Translations under genes and position numbers: made by a program
Shown: piece by piece, positions 34,167 through 43,514 of the stretch
Layout: each line of letters starts with the position of its first letter
Numbering within the stretch: the stretch's first letter is position 1
Notes under the pieces: model-generated
Told to the model about the DNA's origin: nothing
The model's input: the letters and a program-made list of their open reading frames with translations, nothing else
The model's database searches: none
Assembly (NCBI GenBank): GCA_944320725.1
Contig: CALUIM010000014.1
Location: forward strand, 48,349-112,348
Direction: 5' to 3'
Origin: an uncultured Coriobacteriaceae bacterium
GTDB lineage: Bacteria; Actinomycetota; Coriobacteriia; Coriobacteriales; Coriobacteriaceae
Length of the DNA: 64,000 nt

Positions 34167-37100
34167 CTATTCGATGTGATAGCGGCGTTGCTGCTCGCGG
34201 GTAAGCTCATGTCCCTCGATGAGGCCCTGCGCATAGTCGATGAGCTCCTCGGTGGTGTAGGTGGGGAGCGTATAGGCATTGAAGCTATCGCATATGAGTA
34301 CCGATTGCCCGTCCTTTGATTGCGCTTTACAACACGGAATGTACGATTCGACATCGAACGCATATGGATCGAGATTGATCGAAAGCACGAACGAAAAGCC
34401 TTCGGCATATAGATGCGCTCCATCGTCGCTCGTCCACACACGGTTTATGGAAGTGCTGTTTGGAAGCGTCGTTGTTCTGGCGATTACCGTACCGGTGTCT
34501 CCATCAAGCCATATCAACTCGCCTGTATTGGACTGCACGATTACATCGCCGCCGGGAAGGAAATCCACGTAGCTCCATGACGCCCCGTCAATGTGATATG
34601 ACCATAACTCGGCGAGATTGCTATCGTAGAGGGTAATCACATCGTCTATGCCGAACATGAGGCGCTCATGTGCCTCATCTGCCAAGAAGGTCTGTTCTCT
34701 GAAGCTATCGTCGAGGCTTCTAGATATGTCCGTATCGATGATGGCTCCGGTTTGTATGTCGATAACATCGATACGGTCCGTATTGTAACCACTCCACCGC
34801 ATAACGGCGTTGGTGCCCACAGGTTCGAGCTCATCAATCATAAAGATGTCCACATTTTTGTCGAATTGGATGGTGGTGCGTGAACGTTCTTTAAGTGAGG
34901 TTGCATCAAGGTGAACAAGCTGGAGGACATCTTTACGTGAATCAGTGTCAAATGTTGTATCGATATATATGAGCTCACCGTCTCGTTCAGCGAAATCTGC
35001 CAGCTGCAGCGAGATGTCCTCTACATATGGCCCGCCAGCAATCTCGCCCGTTGCTGCGTTGAGTGCGACCAGAGCGTGATTATCGAGCACCACGTAGAGC
35101 AATTCTTCATGTTCGGAGCTGAATGCGCACTCGGCGAGGATCGTTTCGGGGTCTTCGCCGGCAAGAGCGTAAAGATCCGTGAGCGATACGGTCGCCGTGA
35201 TTTCGAACGTGTTGCCGTCGAAGCAGGTGATTGTGTCGGTGTCGATATCATCGAGCACCGCGCGGTACGTGCCGGATGCGCTGCGAAGCATCGTTTCACC
35301 ATCGCATACCGCATGGATGCCTTCGTCAAGCGCGGTGCGCTCGGGAAGCGTCTCCTGGTCGCGATCGTAGCGATAGAGGAGGATCCTTCGTTCGTCCTTA
35401 CCGGCGAGCAGACAATATACTGTGTCTTCCAAGCTGAAGAGCTTGATGCCCGTCGCGTCGGTGTCATCCTCTCCCCCATACGACGAGGGGCCCGACATGG
35501 GTTTGCTGGAGTTGGTCGCGCCGAGTGATGCGACATCGCTGAGGACAAAGGGGCTGTAGAACGTGCTGATGCGCCCGTTGCTCACATAGCCCAGGGAGAC
35601 TCCTTCGGTGGCATGGTTAAAGGTCTCAACCCGGCCATCGGTTGGAATGTCGAGTATCAAGCTTCCGTCTTGGCAGGAAAGATACGAGATACGGTCGTTG
35701 TACGCCATGGGGAGGAGACGATTTCCCGCATGTTCGACGGTATGCGACAAGATGGGAAGTGTGACATCCTCGTAGCCCGATATGACGATTGCCTTAAGGT
35801 CATGGCTCCAGTTGCATGAAAGCGTTTCGAGGTCGTAGCGCTCGATGTGAAAGCAGCTGCCCGCATCGCGTTCCTCGAACGTTGCAAGGTACAGCGCATC
35901 TTCGATGCGCATGTCGGAGATCACGCCGGAATCGATGGGCTGCGTACTCCAGGTGCCTTGGGCGCAATCAAGCATGGCGACGTGTGTGCCGAGCGATTGA
36001 GCAAACGTGTTGCCGTCCTCAGAGAACGAGGCAGAGAAGGGGTCAATCGACGAGTATTTGTAATCTCCGAGTGCGGCTTCACCGGGCAGGTCCCAGGTTG
36101 TTTGCAAAGAACCGGTTGTAACGTCGATTAACGTTATCTGGACAGCTGTTGGAGAAGAGCTGTTAAAGCTCGTGACCATGACGGCGCCGCCATCTGGCGA
36201 GGGGGTGAGGCGTCGAGGATAGACGTAATTCTCTCTATCGAGATCTATTTCAACGCGAAATAAGCGCTCGCCTGTTGCTGCGTCATAGCCCTCAACGGCT
36301 CCGTCGGCGTAGGCAACAAGTGGCGTTTCGCCGGCAAATACGGGCCCACAGATCAAGGATTCCTTGTTAGAGCTTTCGATTGCGCACGTGGCAAGGCCCG
36401 TAGCCACGTCGTATACGCGAGTTGTATTGTTCCAAAATCCGACCGCATAGTACGAACCGCTGTCGCTCACGGTGATGTTGTCGTCAAGAAAGGCTGACTT
36501 CTCGTAATTCGAATACACCGGGCGCCAGTAGTTGCCGGGGTAAACCTGGCTGGCCTCTTCGAGCGCAAGGCGGGCGGACGGCGTGTACGGTCGGTCGTTA
36601 TTCTCGCCGTCACCGAGAGCGTGAAGCGCCACCTGCACCGCCTGCAGGCGGTCACCCTGTTCGAGGATGGTCGACGCCTCCTCGGCAAGATACTCGCTTT
36701 CGTTTTTGAGTGCCGCGCTCAGGTTCGCCTGGATTTGCGTTTGCTGGAAAAGCGCGAACGCGCCAAAACCAGCAGCGACCACGGCTGCCGCCGTGGCTCC
36801 AACGGCGATGCGCGTGAGACGCCGTGTGCGCTCGCGCTGGCGAAGGTCGTCGTACCCGCAGCCGGCAATGGGCGCAACGAGCCGCAACACCTCGGCAGAG
36901 AAATGCTTGTAGGAGCCATCGCGCATGTCGGCGGCAAGTGGTTCGGCGGGGCGCTCGACGTACGCGTCACCTTCAGGCTCCAGTCGTGTCATGAGTAACG
37001 GTGGGAAGGAGTCTTGAGGCTCACCCTCGGCCAGCACCGGTAAGATCTTGTCGCGGCCGTGGTACGAGGCGAACAGTTCCACCTCGCGCGCCACCCAAGC

Positions 37101-37451
37101 GCTTGTACGCATTTCGGGGCTGCAGATCACGATAAGGTAGCGGGCGTGTTTGAGCGCGTCTTCGATGAGCGCCGGCAGCGAGTCGCTCGAATGGAGTTCG
37201 TCCTCGTCGCGGAAGCACTTGCCCAAGCGATCTCCGGCGCGATTCCCGCCAATGTCACGCGGCAGGCGACGCCCTTCGATGGCCCGCTGGATGCGCTTGG
37301 CGAGCGCGCCGTCGCGCTTGTGGTGCTTGTACGAGATGAATGCCTCGTAGGCATACTCGTCATAGTCCGGTGCGCCATCGATAGGTGCCCCGCAGCGCGG
37401 GCAGAAGTCGGCGTCGGCGATAAGGGGGCTATGGCACTTCGGGCATTCCAT
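34167..37451 (-). CDS. zinc ribbon-TIR-membrane-beta-propeller protein
   Basis: Large protein of 1094 residues. It starts with a Cys4 zinc ribbon (C3, C6, C17, C20), then a TIR domain (about 33-150: YEAFISYKHHKRDG, a CFRDEDEL box, and SPEMRTSAWVAREVEL with Glu123 at the place of the NADase Glu). One membrane segment follows (about 213-236), then a helix NESEYLAEEASTILEQGDR and some 800 residues of beta-propeller/WD40-like repeats (recurring patterns such as VYDVATGLATCAI, YDAATGERLFRV, IDVTTGSLQTTW and IDIQTGAIIDTD). TIR domains in bacteria cut NAD or make cyclic ADP-ribose signals. The start was set at 37451 where the zinc ribbon begins (AGAGG upstream). It is convergent with the kinase. Confidence 0.85.
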   Translation of the reverse strand: MECPKCHSPLIADADFCPRCGAPIDGAPDYDEYAYEAFISYKHHKRDGALAKRIQRAIEGRRLPRDIGGNRAGDRLGKCFRDEDELHSSDSLPALIEDALKHARYLIVICSPEMRTSAWVAREVELFASYHGRDKILPVLAEGEPQDSFPPLLMTRLEPEGDAYVERPAEPLAADMRDGSYKHFSAEVLRLVAPIAGCGYDDLRQRERTRRLTRIAVGATAAAVVAAGFGAFALFQQTQIQANLSAALKNESEYLAEEASTILEQGDRLQAVQVALHALGDGENNDRPYTPSARLALEEASQVYPGNYWRPVYSNYEKSAFLDDNITVSDSGSYYAVGFWNNTTRVYDVATGLATCAIESSNKESLICGPVFAGETPLVAYADGAVEGYDAATGERLFRVEIDLDRENYVYPRRLTPSPDGGAVMVTSFNSSSPTAVQITLIDVTTGSLQTTWDLPGEAALGDYKYSSIDPFSASFSEDGNTFAQSLGTHVAMLDCAQGTWSTQPIDSGVISDMRIEDALYLATFEERDAGSCFHIERYDLETLSCNWSHDLKAIVISGYEDVTLPILSHTVEHAGNRLLPMAYNDRISYLSCQDGSLILDIPTDGRVETFNHATEGVSLGYVSNGRISTFYSPFVLSDVASLGATNSSKPMSGPSSYGGEDDTDATGIKLFSLEDTVYCLLAGKDERRILLYRYDRDQETLPERTALDEGIHAVCDGETMLRSASGTYRAVLDDIDTDTITCFDGNTFEITATVSLTDLYALAGEDPETILAECAFSSEHEELLYVVLDNHALVALNAATGEIAGGPYVEDISLQLADFAERDGELIYIDTTFDTDSRKDVLQLVHLDATSLKERSRTTIQFDKNVDIFMIDELEPVGTNAVMRWSGYNTDRIDVIDIQTGAIIDTDISRSLDDSFREQTFLADEAHERLMFGIDDVITLYDSNLAELWSYHIDGASWSYVDFLPGGDVIVQSNTGELIWLDGDTGTVIARTTTLPNSTSINRVWTSDDGAHLYAEGFSFVLSINLDPYAFDVESYIPCCKAQSKDGQSVLICDSFNAYTLPTYTTEELIDYAQGLIEGHELTREQQRRYHIE

Positions 37452-37627
37452 GGGGCCTCTTGTACGGGATCGATCGTGATGGTGTGGGTGAAAGCGCGTG
37501 CTTGCCATGGTGAGCGACTTGCTCGTGCTCCTTATCGCCATTATACGGGCGATAGGCTGAGGGTGCGCTTGCGCGGAGCGTTCGTCCACAGACGGAAACG
37601 CGGTGTGCGGCGCTTTTGTAAAGTGAA

Positions 37628-37686
37628 AGTGTCTGGCGAACCATTAAGGGGCCGATTTTTGCCCTCTTAATGGTTCACGAGACACT
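37628..37686 (-). terminator. long imperfect inverted repeat below deoR
   Basis: Arms AGTGTCT...GAACCATTAAG...GGGC and their complements (37628-37652 with 37661-37686) around an A/T-rich loop. Read on the minus strand it follows the deoR stop by 24 bases and is followed by TTTCACTTT, so it can act as the deoR terminator. It also separates deoR from the TIR gene. Confidence 0.65.
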
Positions 37687-37709
37687 ATTTGCTTACAAAG
37701 CGTGGCGCA

Positions 37710-38513
37710 TCACGAGGCCTGCGAGGGCTGCGAGGCGCGCGCGGCTTGCGATGCCACTACCAGCTGGCAGCCGAACTCGTGTGCATCGGCCGCGATGATG
37801 CCATCAGGGTCACGGTCGACAATGAGGGTGCCCACCTGCTCGAGCGTGCCAAACCACAACAAGCCAGGCGCTTGGATCTTTGCGGCATCGAGCAGCACGA
37901 ACGATTTGTTCGCACAGCTGAGGTACTGCCGCTTGAGCTCGGCCATCTCGGCATTGTTGGTCATGAGGCCGCGCCCCGGCACGTAGGATGTGGGCGTGAC
38001 GAAAGCTTTATCGGGGTGGAGCATCTCGAGCATGCGCAGGGTGAGCGGACCGGTGATGTAGCGATGCCCTTTGCGGAGGCTGCCCCCCAGCAGTAGCACG
38101 TCGAGCGCAGGCGCCGAGCGGTCGATGTAGTCGGCGATGGTGAAATCGTTCGTGACCACCGTGACATCACGGCGGTCTTCAAGCGCGCGCACGAACTCGA
38201 GCGCCGTGGTACCCGAGTCAACAAGCACCGCCTCGCCGTCGTTCACGAAGCCCGCCGCCGTGCGCGCAATGGCACGTTTGGCCTCGACGTTGACGTTCAC
38301 GCGGCGATCTTGAGCAGAAACGGTGAGCGTTTTGGAAAGCGAGATGGCGCCACCATGCGTGCGGCGGAGCTTGCCGAGGGCGGCGAGGGCGTCAAGGTCG
38401 CCGCGCACCGTTACGCGCGACGTGCCAAATGCCTCGGCAAGTTGCGCCACCTGCACCGAGGTGTTCTGGGCGAGCATGGCAAGGATGGTCGATCGGCGTT
38501 CTTCCGGGGTCAT
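37710..38513 (-). CDS. DeoR family sugar regulator
   Basis: Repressor of 267 residues. The N-terminal helix-turn-helix (RRSTILAMLAQNTSVQVAQLAEAFGTSRVTVRGDLDAL) is split by a wing ending GKLRRTHGGA, followed by the DeoR sensor domain (VLVDSGTTALEFVRAL, VTNDFTIADYI, LLGGSLRKGHRYITGP). Members such as AgaR, LacR and GatR sense sugar phosphates. It is divergent from the tagatose/fructose-bisphosphate aldolase, its likely target, and part of the same sugar theme as agaS/nagA. Confidence 0.92.
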   Translation of the reverse strand: MTPEERRSTILAMLAQNTSVQVAQLAEAFGTSRVTVRGDLDALAALGKLRRTHGGAISLSKTLTVSAQDRRVNVNVEAKRAIARTAAGFVNDGEAVLVDSGTTALEFVRALEDRRDVTVVTNDFTIADYIDRSAPALDVLLLGGSLRKGHRYITGPLTLRMLEMLHPDKAFVTPTSYVPGRGLMTNNAEMAELKRQYLSCANKSFVLLDAAKIQAPGLLWFGTLEQVGTLIVDRDPDGIIAADAHEFGCQLVVASQAARASQPSQAS

Positions 38514-38863
38514 GGCGCCTCTACTCTCACTCGACAGCGCGGTGTTGCGTGCGATTTGAATGTGCAGTAATTATGTTGCCATTACTTTTCTAAAAAGCAA
38601 GATAACGCATTGCGTTTGCTTTTCTTTTTGCGCAAAGTGTCGAGGTGGGAGAGAGGCGGCGATGCATTGTGCCCGCATATCGCATGTCCGGATATCCACA
38701 CGAAGGCGAAATGGGGGCATCGCGATGCAGGCAACCTGCGTTTGCTTGCCAATTAATAGAACCGCTTGCCGCTTGCATGCACGAAGCCGCTGCGCGGGAA
38801 ACGTACAATATGAGAAGCGATACGTTCCCGGCGGGATGGCACCGGGGCAAGAAAGGAGTGGTC
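38514..38863. promoter_or_regulatory. divergent control region between deoR and the aldolase
   Basis: 350 bases without a gene. Perfect 8-bp inverted repeat AAAAGCAA / TTGCTTTT (38593-38600 and 38616-38623, 15-base spacer) and T-rich tracts (TTTGCTTTTCTTTTTGCG) near the deoR start resemble the direct TTTC-type repeats of DeoR-family operators. The rest, up to GAAAGGAG before the aldolase, shows no clear signal. Confidence 0.45.
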
Positions 38864-39715
38864 ATGCTCGTTACCACGAAAGAGATGCTGCTGGACGCAC
38901 AGAAGAACCACTATGCGGTTGGCGCCTTCAACATCGAGAACCTCGAGTTTGTGATGGCAGTGCTCGCCGCTGCCGAGGAGACGAAGTCCCCGGTGATCAT
39001 GCAGACTACTCCCGGCACCGTGAAGACCGCCGGTCTCGATTACTTCTACGGCATGGTCAAGGCTGCTGCCGAGCGCGCGAGCGTGCCGGTGGCGCTGCAT
39101 CTCGACCATGGTGATGGTTTCGATCGCTGCATGCAGGCGCTGCGTGTGGGCTACACCTCCGTCATGATCGACGGCTCCCACGAGACCTTTGAGGACAACA
39201 TCACCCTCACCAAGTCCGTTGCCGCGGTGGGCGCTGCCATGGGCGTGCCCGTGGAGGCCGAGCTTGGCAAGGTGGGCGGCAAAGAGGACGACGGCCCGGC
39301 GGTTGAGGGCGAGAACCCCTACACCGATCCGGACGAGGCGCGCGAGTTTGTCGAGCGCACCGGCTGCACCTCGCTTGCCATTGGCGTGGGCACCGCGCAC
39401 GGCGTGTACACCGAGACCCCGCACATCGAGCAGGACGTCGTGAAGGCCATCCGCGCCGCCGTCGACGTGCCGCTCGTGCTCCATGGCACCTCCGGTGTGC
39501 CCGATGAGCAGGTCGCCGAGGCCGTGAAGAACGGCATCTGCAAGGTGAACTACGCCACCGAGCTGCGTCAGGCCTACACGAAGGGCTACATGGCGTTCAT
39601 GGCCGAGAACCCTACGGTCTTCGACCCCAAGAAGCCGGCGAAGCAGGGCATGGCCGAGATCACCAAGATCGTAAAGATTCGCATGGAGAACCTCGGTTCC
39701 GTGGGCCGCGCGTAG
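38864..39715 (+). CDS. class II fructose/tagatose-1,6-bisphosphate aldolase
   Basis: Zinc-dependent aldolase of 283 residues, the short GatY/KbaY/FbaA-like form. Motifs: YAVGAFNIENLEF, HLDHGDGFDRCMQAL (zinc His), VMIDGSHETFEDN, VEAELGKVGGKEDD, VLHGTSGVPDEQV and KVNYATELR. It cleaves tagatose- or fructose-1,6-bisphosphate to triose phosphates. With AgaS, NagA and the LacC-like kinase in the window, a tagatose-bisphosphate role is likely, but it may also be the glycolytic aldolase. AAGGAG precedes ATG 38864. A terminator follows. Confidence 0.9.
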   Translation: MLVTTKEMLLDAQKNHYAVGAFNIENLEFVMAVLAAAEETKSPVIMQTTPGTVKTAGLDYFYGMVKAAAERASVPVALHLDHGDGFDRCMQALRVGYTSVMIDGSHETFEDNITLTKSVAAVGAAMGVPVEAELGKVGGKEDDGPAVEGENPYTDPDEAREFVERTGCTSLAIGVGTAHGVYTETPHIEQDVVKAIRAAVDVPLVLHGTSGVPDEQVAEAVKNGICKVNYATELRQAYTKGYMAFMAENPTVFDPKKPAKQGMAEITKIVKIRMENLGSVGRA

Positions 39716-39743
39716 CGGCGAGCGGAGGCTCAGATCATGGATG

Positions 39744-39799
39744 CGCCCGGCGCACTCGACTTCTCCCGCAGCGGGGATGGCGAGGCGCCGGGCGTTTTT
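39744..39799 (+). terminator. aldolase terminator
   Basis: Perfect 10-bp stem CGCCCGGCGC / GCGCCGGGCG with a 31-nt inner region, followed by TTTTTG. Confidence 0.75.
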
Positions 39800-39839
39800 G
39801 GTATTGCATAGGCTGGCGTTCGAAACGAGAGGATGCGTC

Positions 39840-40817
39840 ATGGCATACCGTGTGACGAGGGACGATAAGACCACCACCGTCGAGGGGCTTGCGCCCTACG
39901 CCGGTTACCTCATGTATCGGTCGATCATCGCAGACCGCCCAGCGGAGGACTGGACATTCGGAGAGCTTGCCGAGCATTCCGTCTTCAACGAGGTGTCTAT
40001 CCTACGCGGACTCGATCGCCTCCTTGAGCTGGGGGAACAAGGGCAAGTTTGGTATCCGGTCTACACGGATGAGGCGTGCGCGCAAGATCCTGAGAAACGC
40101 GACGTGCGCTACTGGTTTTTCCCGGCGCCGCCCGAGCGCAAAGTTAAGGGCGCTCCGTTCATCATTGCCTGTGCCGGTGGTGCGTACAAGTGCGTGTGCA
40201 CCATGATCGAATCGATTCCCGTTGCCGTGCGCCTGAACGAGCTGGGCTACGATGTGGTGATTCCCAACTACCGCATTGGGATGGAGCATGTCATGCCCAA
40301 GCCGCTCGAAGACGTGGCGGCGACGTATCGCGCCGCCCTGGCGCGAAAAGAGGAGCATGGTCTCGAGAGCGATGCCTATGTGGTGTGTGGCTTCTCGGCC
40401 GGCGGCAGCCTGGTGAGCGAATGGGGTGTGGCGTCGGTAGGGTATGGGCGCTACGGCGTTCCGGCGCCTCGGGCCATCTTCACGCTCTACCCGTCGCTTT
40501 CGCCCTGGCGATGCGGTCCGGCGTATATCGCGGACATCATGTTTGGGCCGGACGCAACCGAAGACGATATCGCCCCCTACGACGTGCCTGCGCACATCGA
40601 TGCCAGCTATCCACCCACCTACCTGCTGTACGGCGCTCGCGACGCCTCGGTTCCGGTTGAGAATTCCATCGAGCTCGCCCGAGCGCTCGAGGAGCATGGG
40701 GTCGAGCATCGCGTCGAGGTGGCGGAGACCGCGGGGCACGGCTTTGGCGACGGGCGCGACACCGATGCCGAGGGCTGGCCGGTGCGCGCGATTCATTTCC
40801 TCGAGCAACTGGGATAA
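39840..40817 (+). CDS. alpha/beta hydrolase (esterase-like)
   Basis: Protein of 325 residues. An N-terminal helical region (about 100 residues) precedes a hydrolase fold with FIIACAGGAYKCVC at the oxyanion position, the nucleophile elbow GFSAGGSL (about residue 183; Ser), the acid region YGARDASVPVE and the His in ETAGHGFGDG. It resembles carbohydrate or acetyl esterases of the hormone-sensitive lipase type. It lies between the aldolase and the mutarotase-like gene, which hints at sugar-ester substrates. GAGAGGATGCGTC precedes ATG 39840. Confidence 0.8.
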   Translation: MAYRVTRDDKTTTVEGLAPYAGYLMYRSIIADRPAEDWTFGELAEHSVFNEVSILRGLDRLLELGEQGQVWYPVYTDEACAQDPEKRDVRYWFFPAPPERKVKGAPFIIACAGGAYKCVCTMIESIPVAVRLNELGYDVVIPNYRIGMEHVMPKPLEDVAATYRAALARKEEHGLESDAYVVCGFSAGGSLVSEWGVASVGYGRYGVPAPRAIFTLYPSLSPWRCGPAYIADIMFGPDATEDDIAPYDVPAHIDASYPPTYLLYGARDASVPVENSIELARALEEHGVEHRVEVAETAGHGFGDGRDTDAEGWPVRAIHFLEQLG

Positions 40818-40850
40818 CGTTTCGCCGCTGCAGTCTAAGAGAGGATTGTC

Positions 40851-41723
40851 ATGGAACATACGCTTGCAACCGATGAGATCGAGGTCGTGCTCACCACAGA
40901 TGGAGGCACGATCACCTCGCTCAAATACCATGGGCACGAGTACCTCTGGCAAAGCGATCCTAAGGTGTGGGCAGGACAGGCGCCGGTGTTGTTCCCCATT
41001 TGCGGGGCGTTGCGCAACGGGCGCGCGACGACCCTCTCGGGCAAGGCCGTCGAGCTGGCCAAGCATGGGTTCGCACGCAACGTTGCGTTTGAGTTTGCCG
41101 GCGGCGATGCCTCTCAGGCAACCATGCGGCTTACCTGGTCGCCCGATCTTCCGGGCACCTATCCGTTTCCATTCGAGTTCAACATCGTGTACCGCGTTGA
41201 GGGATCAACGCTGTTTGTGTCCTTCGAGGTCAAAAACACCGGCGAAGAGGATATGCCGTTCTTTGTGGGCGGCCACCCCGCGTTTCGCTGCCCGCTGTTT
41301 GAGGGCGAGGACTACACGGACTACAAGCTCGTCTTCGAGAAGCCGGAGCAGGACGTGCCGCGCGTCGATGGAGCAACTGGCCTGATCGACGTCGAGACAC
41401 GTCGGCCCGCGCCGCAGACGGGTTTGGAGCTCCCGCTTTCGCATGAGCTCTTCGCGTCGTCCGAGACGGTGTACGACAATCTTGCCAGCCGTGCAGTCAC
41501 CTTCGAGCGCGCCGACGGTGCCCACGGTGCCCGCGTGACGTTTCCCGATATGAACTATCTTGTGATCTGGAGCATGAACAACGGCAACTACGTGTGCATA
41601 GAGCCGTGGACGGGGCTGCCTACCTGCTCAGATGAAGACGATGTCCTCGAGCATAAGCGCGGTTGCATCATAGTGAAGCCGGGCGAGGTTGCGGTTCGCG
41701 GATTTGCTATTGAACTGTTTTAG
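40851..41723 (+). CDS. galactose mutarotase-like (aldose 1-epimerase) protein
   Basis: Protein of 290 residues of the aldose 1-epimerase/LacX type. It begins IEVVLTTDGGTITSLKYHG, has LFPICGALRNG, KHGFARNVAFEF and GGHPAFRCPL (catalytic His pair), and ends with MNYLVIWSMNNGNYVCIEPWTGLP. It converts alpha and beta forms of a sugar, or a sugar phosphate (LacX group), feeding GalK or the tagatose branch. It starts 33 bases after the hydrolase; AGAGAGGATTGTC precedes it. Confidence 0.88.
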   Translation: MEHTLATDEIEVVLTTDGGTITSLKYHGHEYLWQSDPKVWAGQAPVLFPICGALRNGRATTLSGKAVELAKHGFARNVAFEFAGGDASQATMRLTWSPDLPGTYPFPFEFNIVYRVEGSTLFVSFEVKNTGEEDMPFFVGGHPAFRCPLFEGEDYTDYKLVFEKPEQDVPRVDGATGLIDVETRRPAPQTGLELPLSHELFASSETVYDNLASRAVTFERADGAHGARVTFPDMNYLVIWSMNNGNYVCIEPWTGLPTCSDEDDVLEHKRGCIIVKPGEVAVRGFAIELF

Positions 41724-41868
41724 CATGACGCGCTTTTCCATATCGTTTCCGCACCGCTGTGCCGTAACATAGAGACAACGCTGTTTCGGCCGCATGCCGC
41801 GGGCGCGACGCACCATGCTCTGTTGGCCTCGATGTCCAAAAGCCCTTCCAGATAATCAGGAGGAATGC

Positions 41869-43329
41869 ATGAACAAGCGCACCAAGATCGTATGCACGAT
41901 GGGACCTGCCTGCGACGACGAAGACCTGCTTCGCGAGATGATTAAGTCGGGCATGAATGTTGCCCGCTTCAACTTCAGCCATGGCAGCCATGAGGAGATG
42001 CATACGCGCATGGAGCGCGTAAAGCGCATTTCCCGCGAGCTGGGCATCCCGGTGGGTATCCTGCTCGACACCAAAGGCCCCGAGATTCGCACCGGCCTGC
42101 TTGAGGGTCACGGCAAGGTTGTGCTCGAGGAAGGCTCCACGGTCACCATCACCGCTGCTGCCACCTCCGAGGACCTGCTGGGTACCTCCGAGCACTTCTA
42201 TCTCGATCACATCGAGCTTCCGCGTGAGGTGAACATCGGCGGTACGATTTTGATCGACGACGGTCTGATAGGCCTTACGGTTACCGAGGTTGATGGCCAG
42301 GACATCATCTGCACCGTGCAGAACGGCGGCGAGCTGGGCGAGCGCAAGGGCGTGAACGTGCCCAACGCTCATCTGTCGCTGCCCACCATTACCGAGCAGG
42401 ACCGCAAGGACATCCTCTTTGGTATCGAGGAAGGCATCGACTTCGTTGCCGCCTCGTTCATTCGCGATCCCGAGGGCGTGCGCGAGATCCGCAGGCTGCT
42501 CGACGACAACGGTGGCGAGCACGTGGGCGTGTTCCCCAAGATTGAGTGCGCCGTGGCGGTGTATCACTTCGATGAGATCCTCAAGGTCTCCGACGGCATC
42601 ATGGTTGCCCGCGGCGACCTGGGTGTCGAGGTTGCCCCCGAGGTGTGCCCCGTTATCCAGAAGGAGATCATCCAGAAGTGCAACGCTGCGTGCCGCCCGG
42701 TCATTACGGCCACGCAGATGCTCGATTCTATGATTCGCAACCCGCGCCCCACGCGTGCCGAGGTCACCGACGTCGCGAACGCCATCAACGACGGCACCGA
42801 CGCCACGATGCTTTCCGGCGAGACCGCATCGGGTAAGTACCCGCTCGAGGCCGTGAAGATGATGGCGAACATCGCGCTCATCGCCGAGGCCACGATTCCC
42901 GAGCACAAGCCGTTCGATTTCGAGCAGCTCGATCCGGGCCGCAACATCATCAACGCTGCCACCGGTCTTGCGGCCGTGACCACCGCCTTCAACGTGGGCG
43001 CCAAGGCTATCCTCACGCCCACCGCAACCGGTCGCTCCGCGCGCCTGGTTTCCAACTTCCGTCCGGTGCTGCCCATCCATGCCGTGACGCCCAACGATTG
43101 GGCCGTGCGCAAGATGACGGTGTACTGGGGCGTCGAGCCCAAGCTGGGCGGCCTCGACATCAAGAACATCACCTACATCGTGCACAACGCGATGGCCGAG
43201 GCGAAGGCCTCGGGCGTGGTGAACAGCAGCGACGTCGTGGTGGTTACCGGCGGCGACCCCGAGACCTCGGTGGTGCTGCCCGACAGCCAGGTGTCCACGA
43301 ACGTGGTCTATGTGGCGCAGGTGAAGTAG
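41869..43329 (+). CDS. pyk: pyruvate kinase
   Basis: Last step of glycolysis: PEP + ADP to pyruvate + ATP. The 486 residues begin RTKIVCTMGPACDDEDLL, with NVARFNFSHGSHE, LLDTKGPEIRTG, the active-site PKIE, the signature DGIMVARGDLGVEV and ATQMLDSMI...TRAEVTDVANAINDGTD. The C-terminal regulatory domain is present. AGGAGGAATGC precedes ATG 41869. A terminator follows. Confidence 0.97.
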   Translation: MNKRTKIVCTMGPACDDEDLLREMIKSGMNVARFNFSHGSHEEMHTRMERVKRISRELGIPVGILLDTKGPEIRTGLLEGHGKVVLEEGSTVTITAAATSEDLLGTSEHFYLDHIELPREVNIGGTILIDDGLIGLTVTEVDGQDIICTVQNGGELGERKGVNVPNAHLSLPTITEQDRKDILFGIEEGIDFVAASFIRDPEGVREIRRLLDDNGGEHVGVFPKIECAVAVYHFDEILKVSDGIMVARGDLGVEVAPEVCPVIQKEIIQKCNAACRPVITATQMLDSMIRNPRPTRAEVTDVANAINDGTDATMLSGETASGKYPLEAVKMMANIALIAEATIPEHKPFDFEQLDPGRNIINAATGLAAVTTAFNVGAKAILTPTATGRSARLVSNFRPVLPIHAVTPNDWAVRKMTVYWGVEPKLGGLDIKNITYIVHNAMAEAKASGVVNSSDVVVVTGGDPETSVVLPDSQVSTNVVYVAQVK

Positions 43330-43363
43330 CGCCGCGCGCCAATACAGATGCGTATCGCAACAG

Positions 43364-43396
43364 AACGGGTGCGGCCAGTTGGTCGCACCCGTTTTT
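43364..43396 (+). terminator. pyk terminator
   Basis: Perfect 10-bp stem AACGGGTGCG / CGCACCCGTT with a 10-nt loop, running into TTTTT. Confidence 0.9.
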
Positions 43397-43514
43397 GCAT
43401 GATGAGACGCCGTGCGTCGAGGCAGTCTTGAGCGTTACCATCGCGGCGTGCTACATTTCCTTCTTGTGCCTCGGTCGAGGCACGCATGAGAACGAATAGG
43501 CGAAGGAGGAGCTT

